From the NCBI RefSeq assembly GCF_015291645.1, contig NZ_CP030055.1, positions 4,960,001 through 5,024,000 on the forward strand: DNA of 64,000 nucleotides, written 5' to 3'. Every line of letters begins with the position of its first letter. Position 1 is the first letter of the stretch. The position numbers were made by a program, and so were the translations under genes. Source of the stretch: Bradyrhizobium sp. CCBAU 53340. Lineage in GTDB: Bacteria > Pseudomonadota > Alphaproteobacteria > Rhizobiales > Xanthobacteraceae. The notes beneath the pieces were generated by a model that saw only the letters and a list, made by a program, of their open reading frames with translations, did not search any database and had not been told where the DNA came from. This document shows positions 8,521-17,806 of the stretch, in pieces.

Positions 8521-9555
8521 CTACCCGTCCGACCTGCGGCTCTCCATCGCGCGCAGGAATTTGTTGCGATAGGTATCGAGGATCACGGCGAGCACGATGA
8601 CGGCGCCGATCACGATGGGCTTGACGTTGTCCTCGGCGCCGAGAAGCTGAAGACCTGTCGAGAGCACCTGGAGAATGCAGGCTCCGACCAGCGTGCCGAT
8701 GATCGAGCCCTTGCCGCCCGAGAGGCTCGTGCCGCCGATGATGACGGCCGCGATCGCGTTCAGCTCATAACCAATGCCGGCAATCGGGCTACCGACGTTG
8801 AGCCGGAGCAGATAGACCATCGCAGCCGTGCCGGCGGTGAGGCCCGAGATCGTGAAGGCGGCGATCTTGATCGCGCTCGGATTGTGGCCGGAGAGGCGCA
8901 CCGCCTCCTCGTTGGTCCCGATGGCGAAGATGAAACGGCCGAACACCGTGAAGCGCAGGATGAACCAGCCGATCAGCACGACGCCGAGCGCGATCACGAA
9001 GATCGACGGGAACACGCCGAAGAAGATCATGTTGCCGAATTCGACAAAGGGCTGTGGCAATCCCGTGATGGTGGAATTGTTCGAGACGACGCGAGCAAGT
9101 CCGCTGGCAATGTTGAGCATGCCGAGCGTGACGATGAAGGACGGCAGCTTCCATCGTTCGCACACCCAGCCATTGATGGCGCCGCAGATGGCGCCCGTTC
9201 CGAGACATGCGACGAAGGCGAGCGGGATCGAGATGCTGGGCGCAAGGCGCTCGTCCGTCATGATCGTGGCGCCAACGACCGTACACAGCGCCAGCACCGA
9301 GCCGACCGACAAGTCGATGCCGCCGGTCAGGATGACGAAGGTCATGCCGGCGGCGAGCACGGTATTGATCGCGATCTGAACGAAGATCTTGAGGAAGTTT
9401 CCGCTCGTCGCGAAGTAAGGCGCGGTTACGCAGAAGAACAGAACGATCAGCACGAGCGCGACCGTGACGCCCGCCTCGCGCATCGAGATGCGCAGCAGAT
9501 TGTCCCATTTGACGCGCGCCTTCCGCTCGGTGGCGCGTTCAACTTGCTCGGACAC
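8521..9555 (-). CDS. Ribose/xylose-type sugar ABC transporter permease
   Basis: A 344-residue inner-membrane permease of the RbsC/BPD_transp_2 family with about ten hydrophobic segments. Signature stretches include AAGMTFVILTGGIDLSVGSVLAL near residues 90-112 and the loop GYELNAIAAVIIGGTSLSGGKGS near 257-279, both diagnostic. It is the last gene of a three-gene leftward operon (binding protein, ATPase, permease) and overlaps the ATPase gene by 17 bases. It would form a homodimer with the RbsA-like ATPase. Sugar specificity cannot be told from sequence. Confidence 0.93.
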   Translation of the reverse strand: MSEQVERATERKARVKWDNLLRISMREAGVTVALVLIVLFFCVTAPYFATSGNFLKIFVQIAINTVLAAGMTFVILTGGIDLSVGSVLALCTVVGATIMTDERLAPSISIPLAFVACLGTGAICGAINGWVCERWKLPSFIVTLGMLNIASGLARVVSNNSTITGLPQPFVEFGNMIFFGVFPSIFVIALGVVLIGWFILRFTVFGRFIFAIGTNEEAVRLSGHNPSAIKIAAFTISGLTAGTAAMVYLLRLNVGSPIAGIGYELNAIAAVIIGGTSLSGGKGSIIGTLVGACILQVLSTGLQLLGAEDNVKPIVIGAVIVLAVILDTYRNKFLRAMESRRSDG

Positions 9556-11095
9556 GGCTGTACTCCTGATAGGCGAGAGAAAGAATGCGGTGCTCGTCGA
9601 ACTCGGCGCGCGGCACCTCGCCGGTGATCTGCCCCTTCGAGAACACCAGGATCCGGTGGCAGATCGCCATCAGCTCGGGCAGATCGGACGAGACCACCAG
9701 GATGCTCTTGCCCTCGAGCGCGAGCTTTCCGAGCAGCTCATAGATCTCGGCCTTGGCGCCGACATCGATGCCCCGCGTCGGCTCGTCGAAGATCAGCGTC
9801 TTGGGCCCGCGGAACAGCCATTTCGCGATCACGACCTTCTGCTGGTTGCCACCCGAGAAGGTCCGGACCGCCTGATGAATCGACGGCGTCTTGACCCGCA
9901 ACTCCCTCACCAGCCGCTGCGCGTTGTCATTCTCCTGCTTGCGCTGGAGCAGCCCACGCCACGACACCCGCACGAGGTCGGTGATGGTCATGTTCTCGGC
10001 GCAGCTCATCTCGAGCAGCAGCCCCTGCCCCTTGCGGTCCTCGGTCGCAAGACACAGCCCGTGCGCCACCGCATCTTTGGGCGAGCCGATGTCGACCACT
10101 TCGCCGTCGATCCGGATCGTGCCGCCGGCCTTCGGATCGGCGCCGAACAGCGCGCGAACCATTTCCGTACGACCGGATCCCACGAGGCCGGCGATGCCGA
10201 CGATCTCGCCTTTGCGAAGCGAAAACGAGATCGCGGGGCTGTCGTCGGTCAGCTTCAGGTCGGTCACGCCAAGCGCTTCATCGCCGACAGGCGCATCCAT
10301 GTCGATAGGAGCCTGACCGGTGATGGTTCGTCCGACCATGAGCTTCACGATGTCGGGGATATCGAGGCCCCCAAGCGGGCGCGTCGTGACGTGCGAGCCG
10401 TCGCGCAGCACCGTCACCTGGTCTCCGACCTCGTAGATCTCCTCGAGCCGATGCGAAATGTAGAGCGTGGTCACGCCCTTGGCTTTCAGACGATGCAGGA
10501 TCTCGAACAGACGATCGACCTCGCGGACAGTGAGCGTCGCCGTGGGCTCGTCGAGAACGAGCAGCTTGCTCTCGTGGCAAAGCGCCTTCGCGATCTCGAC
10601 CAATTGCATCTGCGCGACGCCGAGACGGCCGACCTCCATCGTCGGCGAAACGTCGAGGCCGACTTCCGCGAGCAGTTCGGCCGCGCGCCTGTTCATGTCG
10701 CGGAAATTGACGAGGCCCCGCCGGCTCGGCAGCTGCTCGAACAGCAGATTCTCCGCCACCGAAAGGTTGAACAGGAGATGCAGCTCCTGATGCACGACGC
10801 GAATTCCGGCCTTGATGGCCTCCAGCGGCGAAGCCGGGCGATACGGCGCGCCGTCGAACCAGATCGATCCGTCATCCGGTTGCAGCACACCTCCGAGCAG
10901 ATTGATGAGGGTCGACTTGCCGGCGCCATTCTCGCCGAGCAGCACATGTCCCGAGCCGCGCGCGATCTCGAAGGAGACATCGCGCAGCGCGACGACGCCA
11001 GGAAAGCGCTTGCCGACCGATTGCAGCTTGAGGATCGGGCTTTCGCCGTCCGCAGTCGTCTCGGCGCGAAGACGGCTCAACTCATCGCCATGCAT
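9539..11095 (-). CDS. Sugar ABC transporter ATP-binding protein, RbsA type (duplicated ATPase)
   Basis: A 518-residue protein with two tandem ABC domains, as in RbsA/MglA. The first has a full Walker A GENGAGKST at residues 54-62 and signature region RLGVAQMQLVEIAKAL with Walker B LLVLDEPTATL. The second has the degenerate P-loop GLVGSGRTEM typical of the C-terminal half, plus FSGGNQQKVVIAKWL and FDEPTRGIDVGAK. I start it at the ATG at 11095 (MHGDELSRL); an upstream in-frame Met at 11170 adds 25 non-conserved, Arg-rich residues. It powers the permease at 8521-9555. Confidence 0.93.
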   Translation of the reverse strand: MHGDELSRLRAETTADGESPILKLQSVGKRFPGVVALRDVSFEIARGSGHVLLGENGAGKSTLINLLGGVLQPDDGSIWFDGAPYRPASPLEAIKAGIRVVHQELHLLFNLSVAENLLFEQLPSRRGLVNFRDMNRRAAELLAEVGLDVSPTMEVGRLGVAQMQLVEIAKALCHESKLLVLDEPTATLTVREVDRLFEILHRLKAKGVTTLYISHRLEEIYEVGDQVTVLRDGSHVTTRPLGGLDIPDIVKLMVGRTITGQAPIDMDAPVGDEALGVTDLKLTDDSPAISFSLRKGEIVGIAGLVGSGRTEMVRALFGADPKAGGTIRIDGEVVDIGSPKDAVAHGLCLATEDRKGQGLLLEMSCAENMTITDLVRVSWRGLLQRKQENDNAQRLVRELRVKTPSIHQAVRTFSGGNQQKVVIAKWLFRGPKTLIFDEPTRGIDVGAKAEIYELLGKLALEGKSILVVSSDLPELMAICHRILVFSKGQITGEVPRAEFDEHRILSLAYQEYSRVRAS

Positions 11096-11244
11096 GAGAG
11101 GGCGCGCTCCCCGTCGCGAACAAAGATGGATATGCGAAGATGATCTTCGCCAAAATCGGGACGCCGGCAAGATGCAGGCGTCCCGACGGATGATGATCGC
11201 AGATGCGAACGAGATCTATGCGAGGTCCTTCCTATGAAAGACCC

Positions 11245-12219
11245 CTATGAAAGATCCTTGGCCTCGACCAGCTTGACGTCGGTTTTGATCCAGCCGCTGA
11301 ACTTCTCGCCGGCGAGCTGGCGCAGGCCGTATTTGATGCCATTGACGGCCATCTGGGCGCCGAACTGCTCGACCGTCGCAAGCATCTTGCCGCTCTTGAT
11401 CAGCGGCTGCACCGGCGGAATGTTGTCGAAGCCGACGACCTTGATCTTGCCGCTCTTGCCGGTCGCATCCAGCGCCTTGACGACGCCGAGAGCCATGGAG
11501 TCGTTGGCGGCCATCACGCCCTGGATGTCCTGATATTTGGTCAGGAAGTTCGTCATCAGGGTGTTGGCTTCCTCGGTCTCCCAATGCGCCGTCTTGCTGT
11601 CGAGCAGCTGGAGCTTGCCCTCGGCGATCGAGTCCATGAAGCCCTGCTTGCGCTGCTTGCCATTGTCGGCCTCGGGATTGCCCTCGAGGATGACGACCTT
11701 GCCGCCCGCGCCGAGCGCCTTGGCAAGCGCATCACCGGCGAGCTTGGCGCCGGCCTGGTTATCAGGGCCGAAGAAGGCGAGATCGATGCCCGCGGCTTTC
11801 TTGGCACCGGCATCGAGCGGCACGTCGATATTGACGACGGTGATGCCGGCCTTGACGGCCTTGGCGAGCGGCGTTGCCATGGCCTTGGAGTCGGCGGGAG
11901 CAACGACGATGATGTCGTACTTCTGGGTGACGAAGTTCTCGACCGCGTCGACCTGGGCGGCGAAGTCGCGCTCGTCCTTCATGCCGACGGCCTTGAAGTC
12001 GAACTTGTCCTTGTTCTCGGCGGCGAATTTGTCCGCGCCGGCCTGCATCTGCTTGAAGAATTCGTTGGACAGCGACTTCATGACCAAGCCGACCTTCGGC
12101 TTGCCGCCGGCAAATGTCGGGCGGGCGCCGGACATGATGGTGATCGTACCTGCTGCGCCGGCCAGAACGATCTGACGGCGGCTGATTCCGGATTTGCGCG
12201 TCGAGTTCGCCATTTCCAC
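11245..12219 (-). CDS. Periplasmic sugar-binding protein, RbsB type
   Basis: A 324-residue periplasmic binding protein (Peripla_BP_4 family) that delivers a sugar or polyol to the ABC importer. The N-terminus carries a twin-arginine-like leader (SGISRRQIVLAGAAG) with a cleavage site near PTFAGG. Family landmarks include GLVMKSLSNEFFKQMQAGA, IIVVAPADSKAM and NDSMALGVVKAL and VGFDNI. It is the first gene of the operon. Two LacI-type operator palindromes lie 47 and 79 bases upstream of the start, so expression is probably repressed by the divergent LacI regulator. The rather large gap (149 bases) to the ATPase may help make more binding protein than ATPase. Confidence 0.92.
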   Translation of the reverse strand: MEMANSTRKSGISRRQIVLAGAAGTITIMSGARPTFAGGKPKVGLVMKSLSNEFFKQMQAGADKFAAENKDKFDFKAVGMKDERDFAAQVDAVENFVTQKYDIIVVAPADSKAMATPLAKAVKAGITVVNIDVPLDAGAKKAAGIDLAFFGPDNQAGAKLAGDALAKALGAGGKVVILEGNPEADNGKQRKQGFMDSIAEGKLQLLDSKTAHWETEEANTLMTNFLTKYQDIQGVMAANDSMALGVVKALDATGKSGKIKVVGFDNIPPVQPLIKSGKMLATVEQFGAQMAVNGIKYGLRQLAGEKFSGWIKTDVKLVEAKDLS

Positions 12220-12262
12220 CTCCCTGTTGAACGTCTTCTTGTGCCGGCCATTGTGGCGGCAC

Positions 12263-12280
12263 GATGAAACGTTTCCAAAT
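12263..12280. promoter_or_regulatory. LacI-family operator O1
   Basis: The 18-mer GATGAAACGTTTCCAAAT contains the perfect palindrome GAAACGTTTC (12266-12275) characteristic of LacI/GalR-type operators with a central CG. It is 47 bases upstream of the binding-protein gene and is almost identical (17 of 18) to a second copy at 12438-12455. Confidence 0.65.
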
Positions 12281-12297
12281 TTTGGGTATCAGAACTG

Positions 12298-12309
12298 GAA
12301 ACGGGTTTC
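12298..12309. promoter_or_regulatory. LacI-family operator O2
   Basis: GAAACGGGTTTC, with arms GAAAC/GTTTC separated by two bases. It lies 22 bases beyond O1 from the binding-protein gene, so the two centres are about three helical turns apart. Spacer differs from O1, so affinity may be lower. Confidence 0.45.
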
Positions 12310-12437
12310 AAGCCGCCAGCGCTTGCGCACACACATCCCGACCATCTTGCACTGCAAATAGCAGAGGATTCTGCCAACCGGATTGAGGTCGACGTGTCCT
12401 TTCACCCCTTTGCCCCAAATCAGTTCATCGATATAGT

Positions 12438-12455
12438 GATGAACCGTTTCCAAAT
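12438..12455. promoter_or_regulatory. LacI-family operator O3, near the regulator gene
   Basis: GATGAACCGTTTCCAAAT differs from O1 in one base and keeps its orientation and flanks. It sits 115 bases upstream of the lacI-type gene, so it could serve autoregulation or DNA looping with O1, about 175 bases away. The intergenic stretch 12220-12569 contains these sites and no convincing gene. Confidence 0.5.
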
Positions 12456-12569
12456 AGACAGTAAGACTGACCAACCGATGGCCGGACGCCTTGAATGCTT
12501 CGAGAGCTGCGTGTCCGTCAAAGCGCCGGTTGCTGGTCATCTGTCCGGCGCGCTAATCACTGAGGCCTG

Positions 12570-13604
12570 ATGGCAAAACGTGGGATCAAGGACGTTGCCG
12601 AGCGCGCCGGGGTCGCCGTGGGCACCGTCTCGCGCGTGCTCAACGAACACCCGTCGGTGACCCCCGAGGTGCGCGCGCGCGTCAAGGCCGTGATCCACGA
12701 GCTCGGCTATCGGCCCGACCCGTTCGCCCGCAGCATGCGCAGCAAGGTCAGCCGGCTGATCGGCATCGTCATTCCGGGCCTGACCAATCCGTTCTTCGCC
12801 GAGCTCGTGCAATGCGCCGAGCGCGCCGCGGCCGATCGCGGCCACAATGTCATCTTCATGACCTCGTTTGACGACGCCGCCAGGGAGGCCGACCGGCTGG
12901 CGCAGCTTGCCGGGCGCAAGGTCGACGGCATCATCATCGTTCCCTGCAACAGTCCTCATGCCATCAAGGCGCCCAAAGGGCTGCCGCTGATCACGGTGGA
13001 CCGCCTGGTCCCCGATCATCCCGGCGTCGCAGCGGATCACCGTGGCGGCGCGCGTCTCGCAGTGGACTACCTCGCCAGGCTCGGGCATCGCCGCATTGCC
13101 TGCATCGCCGGCCCGTCCGGCTCGCGCCCCGCCGACGATCGCCTCAAGGGATATCTCGACGTCATGCGCACGCTTCGCGCGCCCAGGGGCGCGAAGATCG
13201 AACCGCTTTTCGTCAACGCAGCCTTCGACTATGAGAGCGGCCGTACCGCCGGCACCTTCCTGCTGGCAAGGCCGAGAGCGGAGCGACCGACCGCAATCTT
13301 TGCCAGCTCCGACCAGCAGGCCATCGGCTGCCTGCGCGCAGCCAACGATCTCGGCATTCCCGTCCCGGCAGGCCTGTCTGTTGTGGGCTTTGACGGCATC
13401 CCGCTGTCCAACCTCATCATCCCACGCCTCACGACCGTCGTCCAGCCGATGGCGCAGATTGCGAACGCGGCGGTCTCCGCGCTGCTTGGCCTCGGCGAGA
13501 TGCCGGAGGCCGGCAAGCCCCGTCTTTTTCAGTGCGAACTCGTCGTGCGCGATTCCTCCGCCGAGCCGGTGTTGGAGCCGGCCGCGACGAGCGCGTCACG
13601 ATAA
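12570..13604 (+). CDS. LacI-family transcriptional regulator
   Basis: A 344-residue repressor. The N-terminal DNA-binding helix-turn-helix reads IKDVAERAGVAVGTVSRVLN, followed by the hinge helix region RPDPFARSMRSKVS and a periplasmic-binding-protein-like sensor domain (about 62-335) with IGIVIPGLTNPFFAELV and VVGFDGIPLS. It is divergent from a ribose-type ABC operon whose promoter region carries matching palindromes, so it very probably represses that operon until the transported sugar binds. Effector unknown. Its stop faces the histidine kinase gene 38 bases away. Confidence 0.93.
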   Translation: MAKRGIKDVAERAGVAVGTVSRVLNEHPSVTPEVRARVKAVIHELGYRPDPFARSMRSKVSRLIGIVIPGLTNPFFAELVQCAERAAADRGHNVIFMTSFDDAAREADRLAQLAGRKVDGIIIVPCNSPHAIKAPKGLPLITVDRLVPDHPGVAADHRGGARLAVDYLARLGHRRIACIAGPSGSRPADDRLKGYLDVMRTLRAPRGAKIEPLFVNAAFDYESGRTAGTFLLARPRAERPTAIFASSDQQAIGCLRAANDLGIPVPAGLSVVGFDGIPLSNLIIPRLTTVVQPMAQIANAAVSALLGLGEMPEAGKPRLFQCELVVRDSSAEPVLEPAATSASR

Positions 13605-13642
13605 GCTCGTTCGCAGCTCAGTGCGACCTGGCCCCTCCGCTT

Positions 13643-15007
13643 CTAGGCGGGCGCTGAGGCGGCCTTGTCCGCCAATCTGAATCGCAACGTGAACTCGGCG
13701 CCGCCGCCGGGAAGATTGTCCACCGCGACCGTGGCGTCATGATCGTCGGCCACGCCGCGCACGATCGAAAGGCCGAGGCCCGCGCCGTCGCTGCGCTGGC
13801 GGTCGCGGCGCCAGAAGCGCTGGAAGATCAGCTCGCGTTCGGCCTCCGTGACGCCAGGACCGCAATCGCGCACGCGCACCGAACCATCACCGCCAACTTC
13901 GACATCAACAGAGGTGTCCTTCGCGGTGAACTTGATGGCATTTTCGGCGAGGTTGAAGACCGCGCGCTGGAGCATCGCGGAATTGCCGTGAATCATCACC
14001 GGCGCGTCGGCGCCCTTCAGCGCGATGTCCTTGTGCTGCGCGATCGCGAGCGGCGCGATGGCGCCGACCACCTCGGCGCAAACGGCGCGTAAATCCGCGG
14101 TCTCGCCGGGATCGAGCACCAGCGTGTCGAGCTCGGCGATCTCCAGGAGCTGGGCGACGATCCGGCTCATGCCCTCGATGTCGTCATGCAAGGCCTGCCT
14201 CGCCGCATTGTTGCCGAGCGTTTCGACCCGCGTGCGCAGGATTGCAAGGGGCGTGCGCAGCTGATGCGCGGCGTCGGCGGTGAACTGGCGTTGCACGCGA
14301 AAGCCGTCCTCGAGGCGATCCAGCGCGTGGTTGACGGCGGTGACGAGCGGCACGATCTCGCGCGGAATCTGCTCCGTCGGCAGGCGAATGTCGGTGCGAG
14401 CAGGGCCGATATTGCTCGCCTTCTCCGAGGCCTCCCACAGCGGCGCGATCGCGCGGCGAAAGATGATGATATCGGTGGCGAGCAACACCAGAAGGATGGG
14501 AATCGTGATCCACCCGACCCGGCGGAAGAAGTTGGAGACGATGTCGTCGGTAATGACGTCGCGATGGGACAGGTCCTCGGCGACCTTGATGCGAAACGTG
14601 GTGTCGCCGATCGTCTGGATCACGTCGGCACCGGAAATCGACTCCGAGTCGAGACCGCCGGTCTTCTTGTGCGAGGAGAACAGCAGGCGTCCGTCGGTGT
14701 CGCGGATGTCGTACTGGTAGCGGCCATAGGCTTCCGAATAGAGACCGCGAAGGCTGTCGGGCAGATTGAACGTCACCCTGCCGTCGGGCTGGACGGTGAT
14801 CCGTTCGGCCAGCGTCTCGGCCTGCGCGCGCATTGCAGCCCGATGCAGCTGGTCGATCTCGGAGTTCAACAGCCAGAACAAGACCAGCGGCAGGAAGATC
14901 GCAACCACCGCCACCGCGATGATGTGCAGGAACACGATGCGCGAGATCAGCGATTTGAACGAGGGCGACCGGACTTTGGATCCGGTTTGGGATCCGGCCT
15001 CGGCCAC
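13643..15007 (-). CDS. Sensor histidine kinase, TctE/QseC-like
   Basis: A 454-residue membrane kinase. Two membrane segments (about 22-47 and 166-182) enclose a periplasmic sensor of about 115 residues, followed by a HAMP-like linker (183-240). The H-box is HQLRTPLAILRTRVE with phosphoaccepting H248; the N-box has N356 (NLAENAIKF); G1 is DCGPGV (381-386) and G2 GAGLGLSIV (408-416). The regulator gene lies immediately upstream, ending one base before this gene starts, so the two are co-transcribed. TctE-like sensors respond to tricarboxylates or other organic acids, which would fit the TRAP binding proteins just downstream on the same strand, but the ligand is inferred. Confidence 0.9.
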   Translation of the reverse strand: MAEAGSQTGSKVRSPSFKSLISRIVFLHIIAVAVVAIFLPLVLFWLLNSEIDQLHRAAMRAQAETLAERITVQPDGRVTFNLPDSLRGLYSEAYGRYQYDIRDTDGRLLFSSHKKTGGLDSESISGADVIQTIGDTTFRIKVAEDLSHRDVITDDIVSNFFRRVGWITIPILLVLLATDIIIFRRAIAPLWEASEKASNIGPARTDIRLPTEQIPREIVPLVTAVNHALDRLEDGFRVQRQFTADAAHQLRTPLAILRTRVETLGNNAARQALHDDIEGMSRIVAQLLEIAELDTLVLDPGETADLRAVCAEVVGAIAPLAIAQHKDIALKGADAPVMIHGNSAMLQRAVFNLAENAIKFTAKDTSVDVEVGGDGSVRVRDCGPGVTEAERELIFQRFWRRDRQRSDGAGLGLSIVRGVADDHDATVAVDNLPGGGAEFTLRFRLADKAASAPA

Positions 15008-15008
15008 G

Positions 15009-15683
15009 CTATTTCTCCTCGGCCATCATGTAGCCGACGCCCCGGATGGTGTGGATCACCACTTTGGCGCCGTGTTCGGCGAGCTGCTTGCGCAGCCGGG
15101 AGACGTAGACCTCGACCGCGTTGGAGGCGACCTCGCCCTCGAGCCCGAAGATGTGATCCTCGACGTTCTTCTTCGGCACCACCCGCCCCTGCCGCCGCAG
15201 CAGGATCTCCAGCACCGAGGTCTCGCGTGCGGAGATGATCCGCGGCTTGTCGTCCACGAAGATCTGGCGGCTCTCGGTGTCGTAGACGAGATTGGCAAGC
15301 CGCAGCGAACGGCCGAGCAACTGGCCCGGGCGGCGCAGGATCGCCTCCAGCCGAGCCACCAGCTCCTCCATCGCGAACGGTTTTGCGAGGTAATCGTCGG
15401 CGCCGCTGCGCAGGCCGTTGACGCGGTCCTGCACCCCGCCGCGCGCGGTCAGCACCAGCACCGGCAACGGTTCCATCTGCCGCCGCAGCTCGCGCAGCAC
15501 CGACAGGCCGTCGCCGTCGGGCAGGCCGAGGTCGAGGATCATCGCGGCATAGCTGACATTGTGCACCGCCTCGCGGGCTTCGCCTGCGGTGCTGACAATG
15601 TCGCTCTCATAGCCCGCTCCCTCCAGCCCGTTGGCCACGAGCCGCGACAGCTCGGCATTGTCTTCGACGATCAGAAGGCGCAT
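15009..15683 (-). CDS. OmpR-family response regulator, TctD-like
   Basis: A response regulator of 224 residues when started at the Met at 15683 (MRLLIVEDNAELSRL); an upstream start at 15725 would add 14 residues. The receiver has acidic residues E7-D8, the phosphoacceptor D51 (LDLGLPDGDG), T in VLTARGG and K in YLAKPF. The C-terminal winged helix (about 125-222) includes ISARETSVLEILLRRQGRVV and NAVEVYVSRLRKQL. It pairs with the kinase encoded 1 base downstream. Likely targets are nearby organic-acid uptake genes, but no operator repeats were found by eye. Confidence 0.92.
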   Translation of the reverse strand: MRLLIVEDNAELSRLVANGLEGAGYESDIVSTAGEAREAVHNVSYAAMILDLGLPDGDGLSVLRELRRQMEPLPVLVLTARGGVQDRVNGLRSGADDYLAKPFAMEELVARLEAILRRPGQLLGRSLRLANLVYDTESRQIFVDDKPRIISARETSVLEILLRRQGRVVPKKNVEDHIFGLEGEVASNAVEVYVSRLRKQLAEHGAKVVIHTIRGVGYMMAEEK

Positions 15684-15927
15684 CGCATTCCCGGCCGGAT
15701 GTTCCGGTGTCATCATGCGGCTCACGCCGCACTCTGGCTCTTTCTACCATTCATTCCGGGCGGCTCGGCCAGCGAAAAGGCGGGTCCCACCGACCTTTTC
15801 GTCCGATGTCAGGTTCGTGTAAGCTCGCGGGCCGAACTCATCACCGCCGCAACCCAGAGCGCGCTCGGTCATCTCGTGAGAGATGATGGATTCCTCTATG
15901 CTCTGATGATCCTGCGGTCCCTCGCCT

Positions 15928-16287
15928 TTACTTGCCACTGCACGCCCGAAACGTTGCCCTGAGCGCAGCCAGCTGACCGTTCGTTGCGCCCTCTTCCGCG
16001 TCCGCCCGACTCGCCGGCAAGTCCATGTAAACGATCGGCTGATCGAACTGGCTCGCTGTGAAGTCATGCCGCCGGCCTCCGATCCGGTTGTAAAAATGAT
16101 CGCCGGCCGGCAGAGGCGTTTTCAGTAGATCGCCACCGAAGAGTTCGTGAACGAGCAACGCAGTGGCGTTGCATTGTCCGGCCGCGGGATTGACCGCCGT
16201 CCATTGGCTGGCCGTCGACAACGACCATGCCTTGCGCAGCGCGCCTTGAACCTCATCGGGATCGAAGTTCGTCATCACCTCCTGCAT
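15928..16287 (-). CDS. YunG-like protein of unknown function
   Basis: A 119-residue protein. The central stretch WSLSTASQWTAVNPAAGQC then NATALLVHELFGGDLLKTPL matches my memory of the YunG family (named after a Bacillus subtilis protein), which has a conserved W-S-x-x-T and N-P-A-x-G-Q-C pattern and a following His/Tyr segment (DHFYNRIGGRRHDFTASQF). Such Cys- and His-containing small proteins recall papain/transglutaminase-like folds, but no activity is established here. Length is typical. It sits between the TctD-like regulator and the TRAP binding proteins, all on the minus strand. Confidence 0.65.
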   Translation of the reverse strand: MQEVMTNFDPDEVQGALRKAWSLSTASQWTAVNPAAGQCNATALLVHELFGGDLLKTPLPAGDHFYNRIGGRRHDFTASQFDQPIVYMDLPASRADAEEGATNGQLAALRATFRACSGK

Positions 16288-16308
16288 CGTGAGGCGCCCT
16301 CAAGCAAA

Positions 16309-16335
16309 GGCCCCGGAGCTTTCGCTCCGGAGCCG
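16309..16335 (-). terminator. Hairpin terminator of the first TakP-like gene
   Basis: Read on the minus strand: GGCTCCGGAGC, loop GAAA, GCTCCGGGGCC, then TTTGCTTG. This is an 11-base-pair stem with one G-U pair and a GNRA tetraloop, 21 bases after the stop of the gene at 16356. The T-run is short, so strength is uncertain. Confidence 0.6.
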
Positions 16336-16355
16336 GCATTCGCCAAATGCCGCCC

Positions 16356-17444
<1,089 letters not shown>

Positions 17445-17753
17445 GATGTCCTGCCCTGATGTATCAGTGATTGTGAGCCTTCTTGCCGAGGCTTGAAGGG
17501 CAGCATGACGCAAGGCTCCGGCGATTTCCACTGTGATCGCACTGCGGCAAAGAAAAAGGCCGGCCTCGCAAGCGAGATCTAGCCCTTCGACTACGACTTA
17601 AGCCGTAGATGGCACGCGCCGACGCTCAAATTTCGGATTAAACGATTATAGATTCATGCCACTGTTTTGCCCGACGTGTCAAATCACCCGTTCTACTGTG
17701 CATGGGGTTGTTTTGCAGATTTTGAATGCACCTGCCGCATCGTCCATGAAAAA

Positions 17754-17779
17754 GCCCGGCCTCGCGAACGAGGCCGGGC
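17754..17779 (-). terminator. Intrinsic terminator of the second TakP-like gene
   Basis: On the minus strand GCCCGGCCTCG, loop TTCG, CGAGGCCGGGC, then TTTTTCATGG. This is a perfect 11-base-pair stem followed by five T residues, 27 bases after the stop at 17807. It is a textbook Rho-independent terminator and separates the transcription of the two TRAP binding-protein genes. Confidence 0.88.
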
Positions 17780-17806
17780 TCTGCCGTCTTGCGACGTGCT
17801 CGAAGA

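Noticed and set aside
9464..11143. A 559-residue open frame on the plus strand
   Set aside because: It lies antisense to the RbsA-like ATPase, with an Arg/His/Leu-rich composition typical of frames opposite GC-rich genes; no family resemblance.
12289..12540. An 83-residue minus-strand frame in the divergent region before the LacI gene
   Set aside because: It covers the operator sites, has no ribosome site and shows no recognisable family; the region is regulatory.
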